Positions 1 through 8,559 of a stretch of DNA of 64,000 nt are shown one piece after another. Source of the DNA: Luteirhabdus pelagi (GTDB lineage Bacteria; Bacteroidota; Bacteroidia; Flavobacteriales; Flavobacteriaceae); contig NZ_JAECMS010000002.1 in NCBI RefSeq assembly GCF_016827595.1, forward strand, positions 248,001 through 312,000, in the 5' to 3' direction. The notes below the pieces were generated by a model. That model saw only the letters and a program-made list of their open reading frames with translations, was not told where the DNA came from and ran no database searches. The first letter of the stretch is position 1. Each line of letters starts with the position of its first letter. A program made the translations under genes and the position numbers.

Positions 1-993
1 GCCCTTCCGTATGTTTTGTGAAACGATTCGGGCCTCTTGAGATGACGTAGGCGTTAACGGTAAACTTCCACTCGCCGATACATCGCCACAGGCATAAACC
101 GAGGGATTCGTCGTATTTTGAAGATATTCATTCACGGAAACACCTGCTTTTTCAAATGCTACATTTCCTTTCTCCAAATCGAGCATATCGATAGAGGGCA
201 CTCGTCCAGCGGTATTGAACACTATTGCAGCGTCTACTGTTTCGGTCTTCCCATCCTTTTCAAACGAGACCCGATAATTCTTTTGAAGTTTTTCCACCGC
301 CGAAACCTTCGCATTAAAGTGAAAGTCAATCCCCAATGCCTCTGAAGCTTCCGTGAGGTGGGAAACAACATCATGATCGAAAGGTGCCAAAGGTCGGTCG
401 TCTGCTTCCACTACTGTGACTTTCGCTCCGCAGCGAGCCGCGATATGGGCAAATTCCATCCCGATATAGCCTGCGCCGACAAAAACGATACTTTTTGGCA
501 ATTCTTCAAGATCCAAGAAATCATCGCTTACCTTCAAGTATTCGCGACCGAGAATGGGCAATTCCATTGGTTTTTGACCTGTCGCAATCACAATTTTTTT
601 TGCTTTAACCGTCTTTCCTTCCACCGAAAGGGTATTTTCATCCAAAAACTGTGGCGACTGATGGTACATCTCAATTCCTGCTTCCTTTAAATCACGTTCA
701 GTAGCAGCTGGTACCGCTTCGGTAAACGTATTTTTAAAAGCTTGTAACTCCTCCCAATTGATTTCTGGTATTTCAGAAATTCCTTTTCCCTTCAATTCCT
801 GAGCCCGTTGCCATGCTTCGGTTACGCCTACCAACACTTTCTTTGGGTCGCAGCCGCGATTAGCACAGGTTCCTCCAAATTCACGGTTATCGGCAATCGC
901 TACTCGCATACCTTCGGCAGCGCAGTCGTAAGCGACACTTTTTCCGGCAGTTCCCGTTCCAATCACGAAAACATCAAACGATTCTATTCCCAT
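1..993 (-). CDS. Pyridine nucleotide-disulfide oxidoreductase (partial)
   Basis: A FAD/NAD(P)-dependent class I disulfide reductase, cut at its C-terminus by the window edge; 331 codons are visible. The N-terminus has a dinucleotide-binding GTGTAGKS motif. The redox pair is C43 and C48 in GGTCANRGCDPKKVL. A second Rossmann motif, FVGAGYIGMEFA, lies near residue 175, and the FAD-binding YACGDVSASG comes near the end of the visible part. The catalytic C-terminal dimerisation domain is not visible, so lipoamide dehydrogenase, mercuric-reductase-like and glutathione-reductase-like roles cannot be separated. The sequence reads most like the soluble 'NAD(P)/FAD-dependent oxidoreductase' group and not Lpd itself. 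The ATG at 993 lies 2 bp after the SDR stop, so it is the third gene of a DoxX-SDR-reductase operon, perhaps for redox or detoxification work (inference). Confidence 0.85.
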   Translation of the reverse strand, partial: MGIESFDVFVIGTGTAGKSVAYDCAAEGMRVAIADNREFGGTCANRGCDPKKVLVGVTEAWQRAQELKGKGISEIPEINWEELQAFKNTFTEAVPAATERDLKEAGIEMYHQSPQFLDENTLSVEGKTVKAKKIVIATGQKPMELPILGREYLKVSDDFLDLEELPKSIVFVGAGYIGMEFAHIAARCGAKVTVVEADDRPLAPFDHDVVSHLTEASEALGIDFHFNAKVSAVEKLQKNYRVSFEKDGKTETVDAAIVFNTAGRVPSIDMLDLEKGNVAFEKAGVSVNEYLQNTTNPSVYACGDVSASGSLPLTPTSSQEARIVSQNIRKG

Positions 994-995
994 AT

Positions 996-1778
996 TTATA
1001 TTGTTTTGACGATACCACCTTCCGCTCTAATACTTGCTCCGTTTGTAGCGGATGATAACGGACTGGCGAAATATACGATGGTATTGGCTACCTCTTCAGG
1101 TGTGGTAAACCGTTGAATAATCGATGTCGGCCTTCCCTCTGAAAAGAATTCCTCTTCTGCCTTTTCCTTGTCTTCTTCACTTTCAATATCCATCATATCC
1201 TTTACTCCGTTAGAAAGCGTTGGTCCCGGTAAAATTGAATTGACACGAACCTCTGTACCTTCGGTCAGTTCTGCAACCCCTCTGGCGACAGCTAACTGCG
1301 CCGTTTTGGTCATCCCATAATGAATCATTTCCGTGGGAATATTAAGTGCACTTTCAGAAGAGATAAATAAAACACGACCCCAATCCTGCTTCATCATTTT
1401 GGGCAGCAAGGCTCGTGTGAGTCGAACGCCACTTAAGACGTTTACTTCATATAATTCCTTCCATTCATCATCTGGAATATCGAAAAAATCCTTGTTTTCA
1501 AAAATGCCTACGTTGTTGATAAGGATATCGATGCTTCCTAATTTTTCAATCAGCGAATCGATTTCAGAAACGTTGGCAAAATCGCATGGTATTCCCGAAA
1601 AATCACCATTGGGAACTTCTTCTTTCAACTTTGAAAGCGCTTCATTTACTGAATCGTTACTTCTACCATTAATTATTACGGTGGCACCTTCTTCACCTAA
1701 GAGCTTCGCCGTAGCAAAACCAATACCTTTGGTCGATCCAGAGATAAAAGCTCTTTTATCCTTCAGTTGTAAATTCAT
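996..1778 (-). CDS. SDR family oxidoreductase
   Basis: A classical short-chain dehydrogenase/reductase of 260 residues, using the ATG at 1778 (MNLQLKDKRAF). An upstream ATG at 1817 would add 13 residues of no family character and a long overlap. The cofactor motif SGSTKGIG is near residue 12, NNVG follows the fourth strand, and the active site is a Ser in SSESA plus YGMTK. The C-terminus is standard for the fold. The start overlaps the end of the upstream DoxX gene by 23 bp, so the two are probably translationally coupled, and the flavoprotein gene follows after 2 bp. The substrate cannot be read from sequence; the DoxX neighbour suggests a quinone or small carbonyl compound (inference). Confidence 0.88.
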   Translation of the reverse strand: MNLQLKDKRAFISGSTKGIGFATAKLLGEEGATVIINGRSNDSVNEALSKLKEEVPNGDFSGIPCDFANVSEIDSLIEKLGSIDILINNVGIFENKDFFDIPDDEWKELYEVNVLSGVRLTRALLPKMMKQDWGRVLFISSESALNIPTEMIHYGMTKTAQLAVARGVAELTEGTEVRVNSILPGPTLSNGVKDMMDIESEEDKEKAEEEFFSEGRPTSIIQRFTTPEEVANTIVYFASPLSSATNGASIRAEGGIVKTI

Positions 1779-2205
1779 TTGTCGTATTCTTTTTATTGAT
1801 ATCGAGTGCAATCGCATTCGAGTGTAAATTCTTAATCAGTAGGAATATGAAAATAGCATACACCATCTGGGTTCCAACAGCGCCCCAATCTTCACGAATA
1901 CCAGATCCCAGAATAAGAAAAGCGATAAAAATGCCTAATCCTGCTGCTACTTTCCGTGTTTTCAGTCCCAAAAACAGTAAAAAGCCCAATATCACTTCAA
2001 CAAAAGGAATCAAATAGGCAAATCCCAACGCAATAACTGTAGGTAACAAGGTTCCTTCAAAAGAACCTGCCACTCCTTCGGCAAACTGCGATAATTTGGG
2101 TAATCGTACGGCGCCATGAATAAAAAAATTAATTCCAATCGTAATTCTCGCAATGAAAAACGCGAGTTCATCATTCGTCAACTGCTGCATTCTTACTGTT
2201 TTCAT
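1756..2205 (-). CDS. DoxX family membrane protein
   Basis: A 149-residue inner-membrane protein with four predicted membrane segments. It has the early ARITIGINFFIHGAVRL pattern seen in DoxX/DoxD-like proteins, then GFAYLIPFVEVILGFLLFLG and two further hydrophobic stretches. Family members are linked to quinone or thiosulfate redox chemistry and to oxidative-stress complexes with flavoproteins; none of that is proven here. It is the first gene of the three-gene minus-strand operon, and its end overlaps the SDR start. The ATG at 2205 gives a start close to the first membrane helix. Confidence 0.85.
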   Translation of the reverse strand: MKTVRMQQLTNDELAFFIARITIGINFFIHGAVRLPKLSQFAEGVAGSFEGTLLPTVIALGFAYLIPFVEVILGFLLFLGLKTRKVAAGLGIFIAFLILGSGIREDWGAVGTQMVYAIFIFLLIKNLHSNAIALDINKKNTTNEFTTEG

Positions 2206-2289
2206 CTAAATGTAACCAAGCCGCCTTCGATAGTCTGTTATTAAAATGATAAAGTTTAAAAAAGGCGTTTCACTACGTCCGGAAGATTT

Positions 2290-2297
2290 TATCTTTG
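2290..2297 (+). promoter_or_regulatory. Bacteroidota-type -7 box (TATCTTTG) of mfd
   Basis: TATCTTTG matches the TAnnTTTG element of the Bacteroidota housekeeping sigma factor exactly. The -33 element is weak: a TTT at 2268-2270 sits 19 bp upstream where TTG is expected. The mfd ATG begins only 6 nt after the box, so a transcript starting at the usual distance would have almost no leader. Confidence 0.6.
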
Positions 2298-2303
2298 CCG
2301 CCG

Positions 2304-5300
2304 ATGAGCAAAACATTTGTGTCTACACTCTTCTCACAGTCCGCCCCAACAGCGGAACTGCAGAAAACTATTGTCGAAAATGAAGGAAACGCGCCTACCA
2401 TCCATCTTTCCGGATTGGTCGGATCGTCGGTTTCACTGGTGTTGGCGGAGATTTTCAAAAATTCTGAACTTCCCTTTCTCTTTATTTTGAACGATAAGGA
2501 AGAAGCTGCATATCACTTAAACGACCTTGAAAATTTGTTGGGTGAAGACAACGTGCTGTTCTACCCTGGAAGTTACCGTAGACCCTACCAGATTGAAGAG
2601 ACCGACAATGCAAATGTGTTGTTGCGAAGTGAAGTGTTGAACCGTATCAATTCGCGTCGAAAACCCGCTTGTATCGTTACCTATCCTGAAGCGCTGTTCG
2701 AAAAGGTAGTTACCCGAAAAGAGTTAGAAAAGAATACGCTAAAGTTGAAGGTTGGGGAGGAAGTAACCATCGATTTTGTAAATGAAGTTTTATTCGAATA
2801 CAAATTCAAACGCACCGATTTTGTAACCGAACCAGGAGAATTCTCTGTTCGTGGCGGTATTCTGGATGTGTTTAGTTTTAGTCACGACGAGCCTTATAGA
2901 ATCGAGTTTTTCGGCGATGAAGTGGACAGTATCCGAACCTTTGATGTGGAAACGCAGCTATCAGACCAGCAGTTGAAGAAAATTTCCATCATGCCAAATG
3001 TGGATGCCGCGTCGTCGGTGGAAACGCGCATGAGCTTTTTGAAGTATATCGCCCAAAAGACAGTGGTATTCCTAAAGAATGAAGAATTGCTCAGTAGCAG
3101 TATCGACAAGCTTTTCAAAAAAGCGATGGAAGCCTTCAACCAAGCATCCGGAGAAGTAAAGCGGGCAACACCACTCGAATTATTCTGTACTTCAGAAGAG
3201 TTAAAGGAACAGTTGGGTGAGTTTAGCACAGTATATCTGCAAAAGGACGCCTCGACTGCCAGTCCGTCCGACAGGCGGGCGCTCGGCGAGACAAAAAGGG
3301 TGTCTTTCAACACAAAACCACAACCTTCTTTCAACAAGCAGTTCAACTTGCTTATCGATAACCTGAATGAAAATGCTGAAGACGGCTACCGCAATTATAT
3401 TTTCTGTAGTAGCGAACAACAGGCAAAACGATTTCACGATATTTTTGAAGATGCCGAACAGCATGTTTCACAGTTTGAAACCATCGTTTTTCCACTCTAT
3501 CGAGGGTTTATCGACGATGACCAGAAAATTGTTTGCTATACCGATCACCAAATCTTTGAGCGCTACCATAAATTTCAACTGAAAAATGGCTACGCAAAGA
3601 AGCAAGCCATTACACTAAAGGAACTGACAAATCTAGAGGTTGGCGATTACGTAACCCATATCGATCATGGAATTGGAAAATTTGGCGGACTTCAAAAAAT
3701 TGACGTAGAAGGAAAGCAACAGGAAGCAATCAAACTTATTTACGGTGAACGCGATATTCTGTACCTCAGCATCCATTCACTTCACAAAATCACCAAATAC
3801 AATGGTAAGGAAGGGAAAGAACCGAAAATCTACAAACTTGGAAGCGCCGCTTGGAAAAAACTGAAGCAAAAGACCAAAAAGCGCGTCAAGGAAATTGCCT
3901 TCAACCTTATTGAACTCTATGCAAAACGTCGCTTAAAGAAAGGCTTCGCCTACGACCCCGATAGTTATTTGCAACATGAATTGGAATCGAGCTTTATGTT
4001 CGAGGATACGCCCGACCAAAGTTCGGCCACCGAAGATGTAAAACGCGATATGGAAAGTCAACAGCCGATGGACCGACTGGTTTGTGGCGATGTAGGCTTC
4101 GGAAAAACGGAAGTGGCGGTTCGTGCTGCGTTCAAGGCGGTCGATAATGGCAAACAAGTAGCGATATTGGTGCCCACTACTATTTTAGCCTTTCAACATT
4201 ATAAAACCTTTAGTGAACGACTGTCCGAAATGCCCGTGAAAGTCGATTACCTTAATCGCTTCCGTTCGGCAAAGCAACGTCGGGAAGTATTGGATGGATT
4301 GAAGGACGGAACTTTGGATATCGTTATCGGTACCCATCAACTGACCAATAAATCGGTTTCGTTTAAAGATTTGGGCTTATTGATTATCGATGAAGAACAA
4401 AAATTCGGGGTTGCAGTAAAAGATAAGTTGAAGACTATCAAGGAAAATGTGGATACCCTAACGCTTACGGCAACGCCTATTCCGAGAACTTTACAATTTA
4501 GTTTAATGGCAGCGCGCGATTTAAGTGTTATTACTACGCCGCCACCGAACCGATATCCGGTAGAAACCCACGTGATTCGTTTTTCAGAGGAAACCATGCG
4601 CGATGCGATTCGTTATGAGATTTCTCGAGGCGGACAGGTATTCTTCGTCCATAACCGTATTGAAAACATCAAGGAAGTAGCGGGCATGTTGCAACGCCTG
4701 CTTCCGGATGCTAAAATTGGTATTGGTCACGGGCAAATGGAAGGAAAAAAACTGGAGCAATTGATGCTCGGATTCATGAATAACGAGTTCGATATCTTGG
4801 TATCGACTACCATTATTGAAAGTGGGTTGGATGTTCCGAATGCCAATACGATCTTTATCAACAATGCGAATAATTTTGGGTTGAGTGATTTGCACCAGAT
4901 GCGTGGACGTGTAGGACGAAGCAACAAAAAGGCGTTCTGCTATTTTATTACGCCTCCCTATTCTGCTATGACTGAAGAAGCACGGAAACGGATTACCGCT
5001 TTGGAACAATTCACCGAATTGGGTAGCGGCCTCAACATCGCGATGAAAGATTTGGAGATTCGTGGTGCAGGTGATTTACTTGGTGGCGAACAAAGTGGCT
5101 TTATCAATGAAATCGGTTTTGAGACCTATCAGAAGATTTTGACGGAGGCCATCGACGAGTTGAAGGAAAAGGAATTCAAAGATCTTTACGCTGGTACCGA
5201 ACACGAAAAGAAAACGTATTTACGGGAAACAGTCATTGATACCGATTTTGAGTTATTGTTCCCAGACGATTACGTGAACAACATCACCGAACGCTTGAAC

Positions 5301-5684
5301 CTCTACCAAAAGTTGAATGGCTTAAAGACTGAAGAGGATCTACAAGCCTTTGAAAAAGAACTAATCGATCGTTTTGGAGAGTTGCCTGCTGAAGCCGAGG
5401 ATTTGTTGAACAGCGTCCGCATCAAGTGGATTGCCATCAATATGGGATTGGAACGAGTAGTGATGAAAAAGAAAAAGCTGGTCGGATACTTCATCAGCGA
5501 TCAGGAAAGCGGTTTCTATCAAAGTCCCGCTTTCACACAAGTATTGCAGTATGTTCAAAGTTACCCAAACAAAGTCACTATGAAAGAAAAGAAAACCCGA
5601 AACGGACTTCGACTGCTACTTACCTTCGACGCGATTACCAATGTCGATAAAGCATTAAAGGCGTTGGAACCTTTTCAGAAGTGA
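2304..5684 (+). CDS. mfd: Transcription-repair coupling factor Mfd
   Basis: An 1126-residue superfamily 2 DNA translocase that removes RNA polymerase stalled at lesions and recruits UvrA. The N-terminal UvrB-homology modules are followed by the RNA-polymerase-interacting domain starting near residue 445 (VGDYVTHIDHGIGKF). Next comes the helicase core with Walker A GDVGFGKTEVA near 595, IIDEEQKFG near 695, TATPIPRTLQFS, and QMRGRVGRS. The C-terminal TRCF domain ends in LKALEPFQK. The chosen ATG at 2304 gives MSKTFVSTLF; a TTG three codons upstream is inside the promoter. About residue 316 there is a 15-codon GC-rich insert (see the repeat at 3249-3293). The stop overlaps the converging yraN by 10 bp. 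Confidence 0.98.
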   Translation: MSKTFVSTLFSQSAPTAELQKTIVENEGNAPTIHLSGLVGSSVSLVLAEIFKNSELPFLFILNDKEEAAYHLNDLENLLGEDNVLFYPGSYRRPYQIEETDNANVLLRSEVLNRINSRRKPACIVTYPEALFEKVVTRKELEKNTLKLKVGEEVTIDFVNEVLFEYKFKRTDFVTEPGEFSVRGGILDVFSFSHDEPYRIEFFGDEVDSIRTFDVETQLSDQQLKKISIMPNVDAASSVETRMSFLKYIAQKTVVFLKNEELLSSSIDKLFKKAMEAFNQASGEVKRATPLELFCTSEELKEQLGEFSTVYLQKDASTASPSDRRALGETKRVSFNTKPQPSFNKQFNLLIDNLNENAEDGYRNYIFCSSEQQAKRFHDIFEDAEQHVSQFETIVFPLYRGFIDDDQKIVCYTDHQIFERYHKFQLKNGYAKKQAITLKELTNLEVGDYVTHIDHGIGKFGGLQKIDVEGKQQEAIKLIYGERDILYLSIHSLHKITKYNGKEGKEPKIYKLGSAAWKKLKQKTKKRVKEIAFNLIELYAKRRLKKGFAYDPDSYLQHELESSFMFEDTPDQSSATEDVKRDMESQQPMDRLVCGDVGFGKTEVAVRAAFKAVDNGKQVAILVPTTILAFQHYKTFSERLSEMPVKVDYLNRFRSAKQRREVLDGLKDGTLDIVIGTHQLTNKSVSFKDLGLLIIDEEQKFGVAVKDKLKTIKENVDTLTLTATPIPRTLQFSLMAARDLSVITTPPPNRYPVETHVIRFSEETMRDAIRYEISRGGQVFFVHNRIENIKEVAGMLQRLLPDAKIGIGHGQMEGKKLEQLMLGFMNNEFDILVSTTIIESGLDVPNANTIFINNANNFGLSDLHQMRGRVGRSNKKAFCYFITPPYSAMTEEARKRITALEQFTELGSGLNIAMKDLEIRGAGDLLGGEQSGFINEIGFETYQKILTEAIDELKEKEFKDLYAGTEHEKKTYLRETVIDTDFELLFPDDYVNNITERLNLYQKLNGLKTEEDLQAFEKELIDRFGELPAEAEDLLNSVRIKWIAINMGLERVVMKKKKLVGYFISDQESGFYQSPAFTQVLQYVQSYPNKVTMKEKKTRNGLRLLLTFDAITNVDKALKALEPFQK
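3249..3293 (+). repeat. GC-rich repeat-like insert within mfd
   Basis: A 45-bp block inside the mfd reading frame that is about 73% GC (33 of 45) in a much more AT-rich gene. It encodes ASTASPSDRRALGET. Its ends, CCTCGACTGC and GCGCTCGGCGAGAC, resemble the two halves of the 'GAGCGCAGTCGA' palindromes that are scattered through flavobacterial intergenic regions (from memory). The middle, a CCAGTCCGTCC then GACAGGCGGG unit, looks like another repeat nested between them. The insert is a multiple of three, contains no stop, and falls between the UvrB-like region and the RNA-polymerase-interacting domain. That it is an inserted repeat is inference. Confidence 0.55.
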
Positions 5685-6037
5685 TAAAACGCATTTGGAA
5701 AATGCTCTATTTGCTCAGTTTTCTCGTTTTTCAATACCGCAATGATATCAAAACGAACTTCCACGTCTAAACCGTTTGCGATAATGTATTCGTTAGCCGC
5801 CTTCACCAAAAGCTTGATTTTTGCCGGGGTGACAAAACTTTGGGGGTCGCCGAAATAGGAACTATTTCTCGTTTTCACTTCAACCATAACCACCACATCA
5901 ATTTCACGTTGGGCAATAATGTCGATTTCCGCTTTTTGAAACCGAAAGTTACGTTCCAAGATTTCATAGCCTTCTCGAAGCAGAAATTGTACGGCTAATT
6001 TTTCACCCAACGCTCCCAATTCGTTATGAGATGCCAT
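5675..6037 (-). CDS. YraN family (UPF0102) nuclease-fold protein
   Basis: A 120-residue protein of the YraN/UPF0102 family with a restriction-endonuclease-like fold related to Holliday-junction resolvases. The pattern is visible: GALGEKLAVQFL at the start (E12), then E37, D39 and the E53-V-K55 triad in KAEIDII and MVEVKTR, the usual PD-(D/E)XK arrangement. Length is typical. The cellular role of the family is unsettled, though a DNA-processing function is likely from the fold. Its 3' end overlaps the mfd stop tail to tail by 10 bp, and it starts 25 bp downstream of the S66 peptidase gene, so it may be cotranscribed with it. Confidence 0.92.
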   Translation of the reverse strand: MASHNELGALGEKLAVQFLLREGYEILERNFRFQKAEIDIIAQREIDVVVMVEVKTRNSSYFGDPQSFVTPAKIKLLVKAANEYIIANGLDVEVRFDIIAVLKNEKTEQIEHFPNAFYHF

Positions 6038-6062
6038 TTCAGAAGAAATTATGCTGGGGAAT

Positions 6063-6962
6063 CTAAAAAGTCAAGGACACCGAGTTCTCGGTTACAGCTA
6101 AGGTACCATTTCTTCCCAAGATAAGCGCTCTATTGTCTTCAATATGACCCGCAGGAAAATTGAAACAAACGGGGTAATCGTATGCCGAGACCGCTTCCCT
6201 GATAATTTCTTCAGCCGTTTTTCCGAAGGGAATGGTATTGTCGTTCATATTGTTCATACCGCCCACAATCAATCCCCTCAAATTTTTTAGCATGCCGTTT
6301 CGCTTTAGGTTTTGCATCATGCGGTCGATATGGTATAAGTATTCATCTAAATCTTCAATAAAGAGAATCTTTCCATCGGTTTTGGGAGATGATGAACTAC
6401 CGATAAGCGAATAAAGTACCGATAAATTTCCACCAATAAGTTCTCCTTCAGCTTCGCCTATTCGATTTTTGTTTTTTTCTTCAACGGTATAGGAAATAGA
6501 ATATGGCTCATCGAAAAGCACCTTTTTTATACTAGCTAGGGTTTCTTTCGTTTTATGCTCCAACCCTAATGCAATTTGGGCGTGCAATGATTCAACACCC
6601 AAACCTTGAATATGGCAATGCAAAGCCGTAATATCGCTATAGCCAATAATCCATTTTGGATTATTTAGAAAGGAAGAAAAATCCAAGCTATCCAAAATGC
6701 GAACGGTTCCGTAACCGCCTTTGGCACACCAAATCGCTTTAACTTGAGGATGATCTAACATTTGTTGAAGATCTTTAGATCGAATTTCATCACTACCAGC
6801 AAATTGATTTTCTACCGGTCCGATAGAGGAACCTATTAAAATCCTTAGTCCGAGATTTTCCAGAAAGTCTATCGCATTAGAAAGTTCCTTTTCCTGAACC
6901 GAACGAGCCGTAGCAACCATTGCCACGGTATCGCCAGCTTGTAACTTGGGAGGTGTAACCAT
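6063..6962 (-). CDS. S66 family LD-carboxypeptidase
   Basis: A 299-residue serine peptidase of the LdcA/MccF family. LdcA members cleave the terminal D-alanine from murein tetrapeptides in the cytoplasm during peptidoglycan recycling; MccF members cleave microcin C-like amides. The expected triad is present: the nucleophile elbow IIGYSDITALH gives S109, E203 is in FIEDLDEY, and H273 is in NFPAGH. There is no signal peptide, which fits a cytoplasmic enzyme. Sequence alone does not separate the LdcA and MccF functions, but a single chromosomal copy with no resistance context favours muropeptide recycling. A perfect 16-bp palindrome lies just upstream. Confidence 0.9.
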   Translation of the reverse strand: MVTPPKLQAGDTVAMVATARSVQEKELSNAIDFLENLGLRILIGSSIGPVENQFAGSDEIRSKDLQQMLDHPQVKAIWCAKGGYGTVRILDSLDFSSFLNNPKWIIGYSDITALHCHIQGLGVESLHAQIALGLEHKTKETLASIKKVLFDEPYSISYTVEEKNKNRIGEAEGELIGGNLSVLYSLIGSSSSPKTDGKILFIEDLDEYLYHIDRMMQNLKRNGMLKNLRGLIVGGMNNMNDNTIPFGKTAEEIIREAVSAYDYPVCFNFPAGHIEDNRALILGRNGTLAVTENSVSLTF

Positions 6963-6969
6963 ACAGTTG

Positions 6970-6985
6970 TTTTAGACGTCTAAAA
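6970..6985. promoter_or_regulatory. Perfect 16-bp palindrome (candidate operator)
   Basis: TTTTAGACGTCTAAAA is a perfect palindrome with an AGACGTCT core. It lies 8 bp upstream of the S66 peptidase ATG (minus strand) and 92 bp upstream of the DUF1800 gene (plus strand). Its position across the peptidase start region would suit a dimeric repressor. No regulator in the window is clearly linked to it. Confidence 0.4.
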
Positions 6986-7077
6986 ATAAATAATTAAACC
7001 TTTGCGTTATAATCGTATCCAATACTTAAGCTAACTATTTTAAATTCAGTATTTTTAGTCTTTAGCCTCTGAAAACC

Positions 7078-8553
7078 ATGCCTATGGAAACTAGTACAAA
7101 CCTTTCCTGCAACACCTCAACCTTAGCACCTTATATTCCTGACACCGACAATCCCTGGAGCACCCAAAAGGTGGAACACACCTATAGAAGATTGGGGTTT
7201 GGAGCATCGCAAGACGATGTAGACGCCGCCTTGGCCTTATCGCCTTCCGATTTCATCGATCAATTGGTCGATACCGCTACCACTCTGCCTACTACACCTA
7301 CACCGACTTGGGGATATTGGGCAGTTAGCGACTTCAACGATTTTGAAACAGAGAACAACCAGTTTGTTTTTGATTTTCGCATTCTTGCAGGAAATGAAAC
7401 CCTTACTCAAAATGTAAGGGGCCGACTTGCCAGTTTTTGGTCGAACCATTTTGTAACGGAATTGGAAACCTATTTTTATGCGCCCTATCTTTTTCAGTAT
7501 TACAGCAAGCTTCAGGAATTTTCCGTAGGAAATTTTCGCGAATTCGTTCGGGAAATCGGCCTAACGCCTGCCATGCTTCTGTATTTGAATGGGTTTGAAA
7601 ATACCAATTTCAACCCCAATGAAAATTATGCTCGCGAACTGTTTGAGCTTTTTACTTTAGGTGAAGGCAACGGCTACACCGAAACCGATATTACGGAAAC
7701 CGCTCGAGCGCTTACAGGTTATAATCATTGGGCAGAGCCAGGTGCTCCTATCACTTTTGATACCTCTACCTTTGACGATGGCAATAAGACAATCTTTGGG
7801 CAAACTGGAAATTGGAATTATAATGACGTAATCGATATCCTGTTTCAAGAACGCGGAGCGCAAGTTGCCTTTTTTATATGTGAAAAGTTATATCGCTTCT
7901 TTGTGAGTCCCTCTGTCGATGCCGACATCGAGCAAAACATCATTCAACCTTTGGCAGATACACTTCTTGCTAATGATTTTGAAATGGTTCCCATGCTGAA
8001 GCAATTGTTCAAAAGCGAACATTTTTTCGACGAAAAAGCCTTGGGCGTAATCGTGAAAAGTCCATTTGATGTCATCTTCAACTATATCAATGAGACCGGT
8101 TTCTTTTACGACAATACGGTCATGGAATCGGTGTTATATTATGCAGGCTTGATGGGACAGGAAATTTTTGATCCGCCCGATGTTTCAGGTTGGCAGCGCG
8201 ATGAAACATGGATTAATACTTCAACCCTTACGGGACGATGGCAATTGATGGAAATCTATCACTTTTACCTCTTCGACCAAGGACTTGAAAACAATTTCCG
8301 AGATTTTGCTATCGACCTTACCAACAATAGTAACGACCCAGCCTATATTACTCAGGTTATCGTAGACTATTTGACGAGTAAGGGATTATGGACCGTTACC
8401 GATTATGATACCGCTACCGATATTTTTAAATGGGAAGTACCCCAAAATTATTATGACGAAGGACTCTGGAACCTGAATTGGGATTCTGCTCCATATCAGG
8501 TATTGCTGTTGCTGAATCATATCGCTAGAATGCCCGAATTTCAACTTAAATAA
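7078..8553 (+). CDS. DUF1800 family protein
   Basis: A 491-residue DUF1800 protein. The family signatures are RRLGFGAS near residue 37, a GRLASFWSNHFV block near 115, ENYARELFELFTLGEG near 182 and TETARALTGY near 205. The C-terminal half has the EIFDPPDVSGWQRDETWINT motif typical of the family. Function is unknown; members nearly always sit before a DUF1501 gene and are thought to be exported or surface-linked. Here the DUF1501 gene follows after 6 bp. No clear signal peptide is seen. A second ATG two codons in is equally possible. A TATTTTTAG element about 30 nt upstream may be its -7 box. Confidence 0.9.
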   Translation: MPMETSTNLSCNTSTLAPYIPDTDNPWSTQKVEHTYRRLGFGASQDDVDAALALSPSDFIDQLVDTATTLPTTPTPTWGYWAVSDFNDFETENNQFVFDFRILAGNETLTQNVRGRLASFWSNHFVTELETYFYAPYLFQYYSKLQEFSVGNFREFVREIGLTPAMLLYLNGFENTNFNPNENYARELFELFTLGEGNGYTETDITETARALTGYNHWAEPGAPITFDTSTFDDGNKTIFGQTGNWNYNDVIDILFQERGAQVAFFICEKLYRFFVSPSVDADIEQNIIQPLADTLLANDFEMVPMLKQLFKSEHFFDEKALGVIVKSPFDVIFNYINETGFFYDNTVMESVLYYAGLMGQEIFDPPDVSGWQRDETWINTSTLTGRWQLMEIYHFYLFDQGLENNFRDFAIDLTNNSNDPAYITQVIVDYLTSKGLWTVTDYDTATDIFKWEVPQNYYDEGLWNLNWDSAPYQVLLLLNHIARMPEFQLK

Positions 8554-8559
8554 AGTGCT

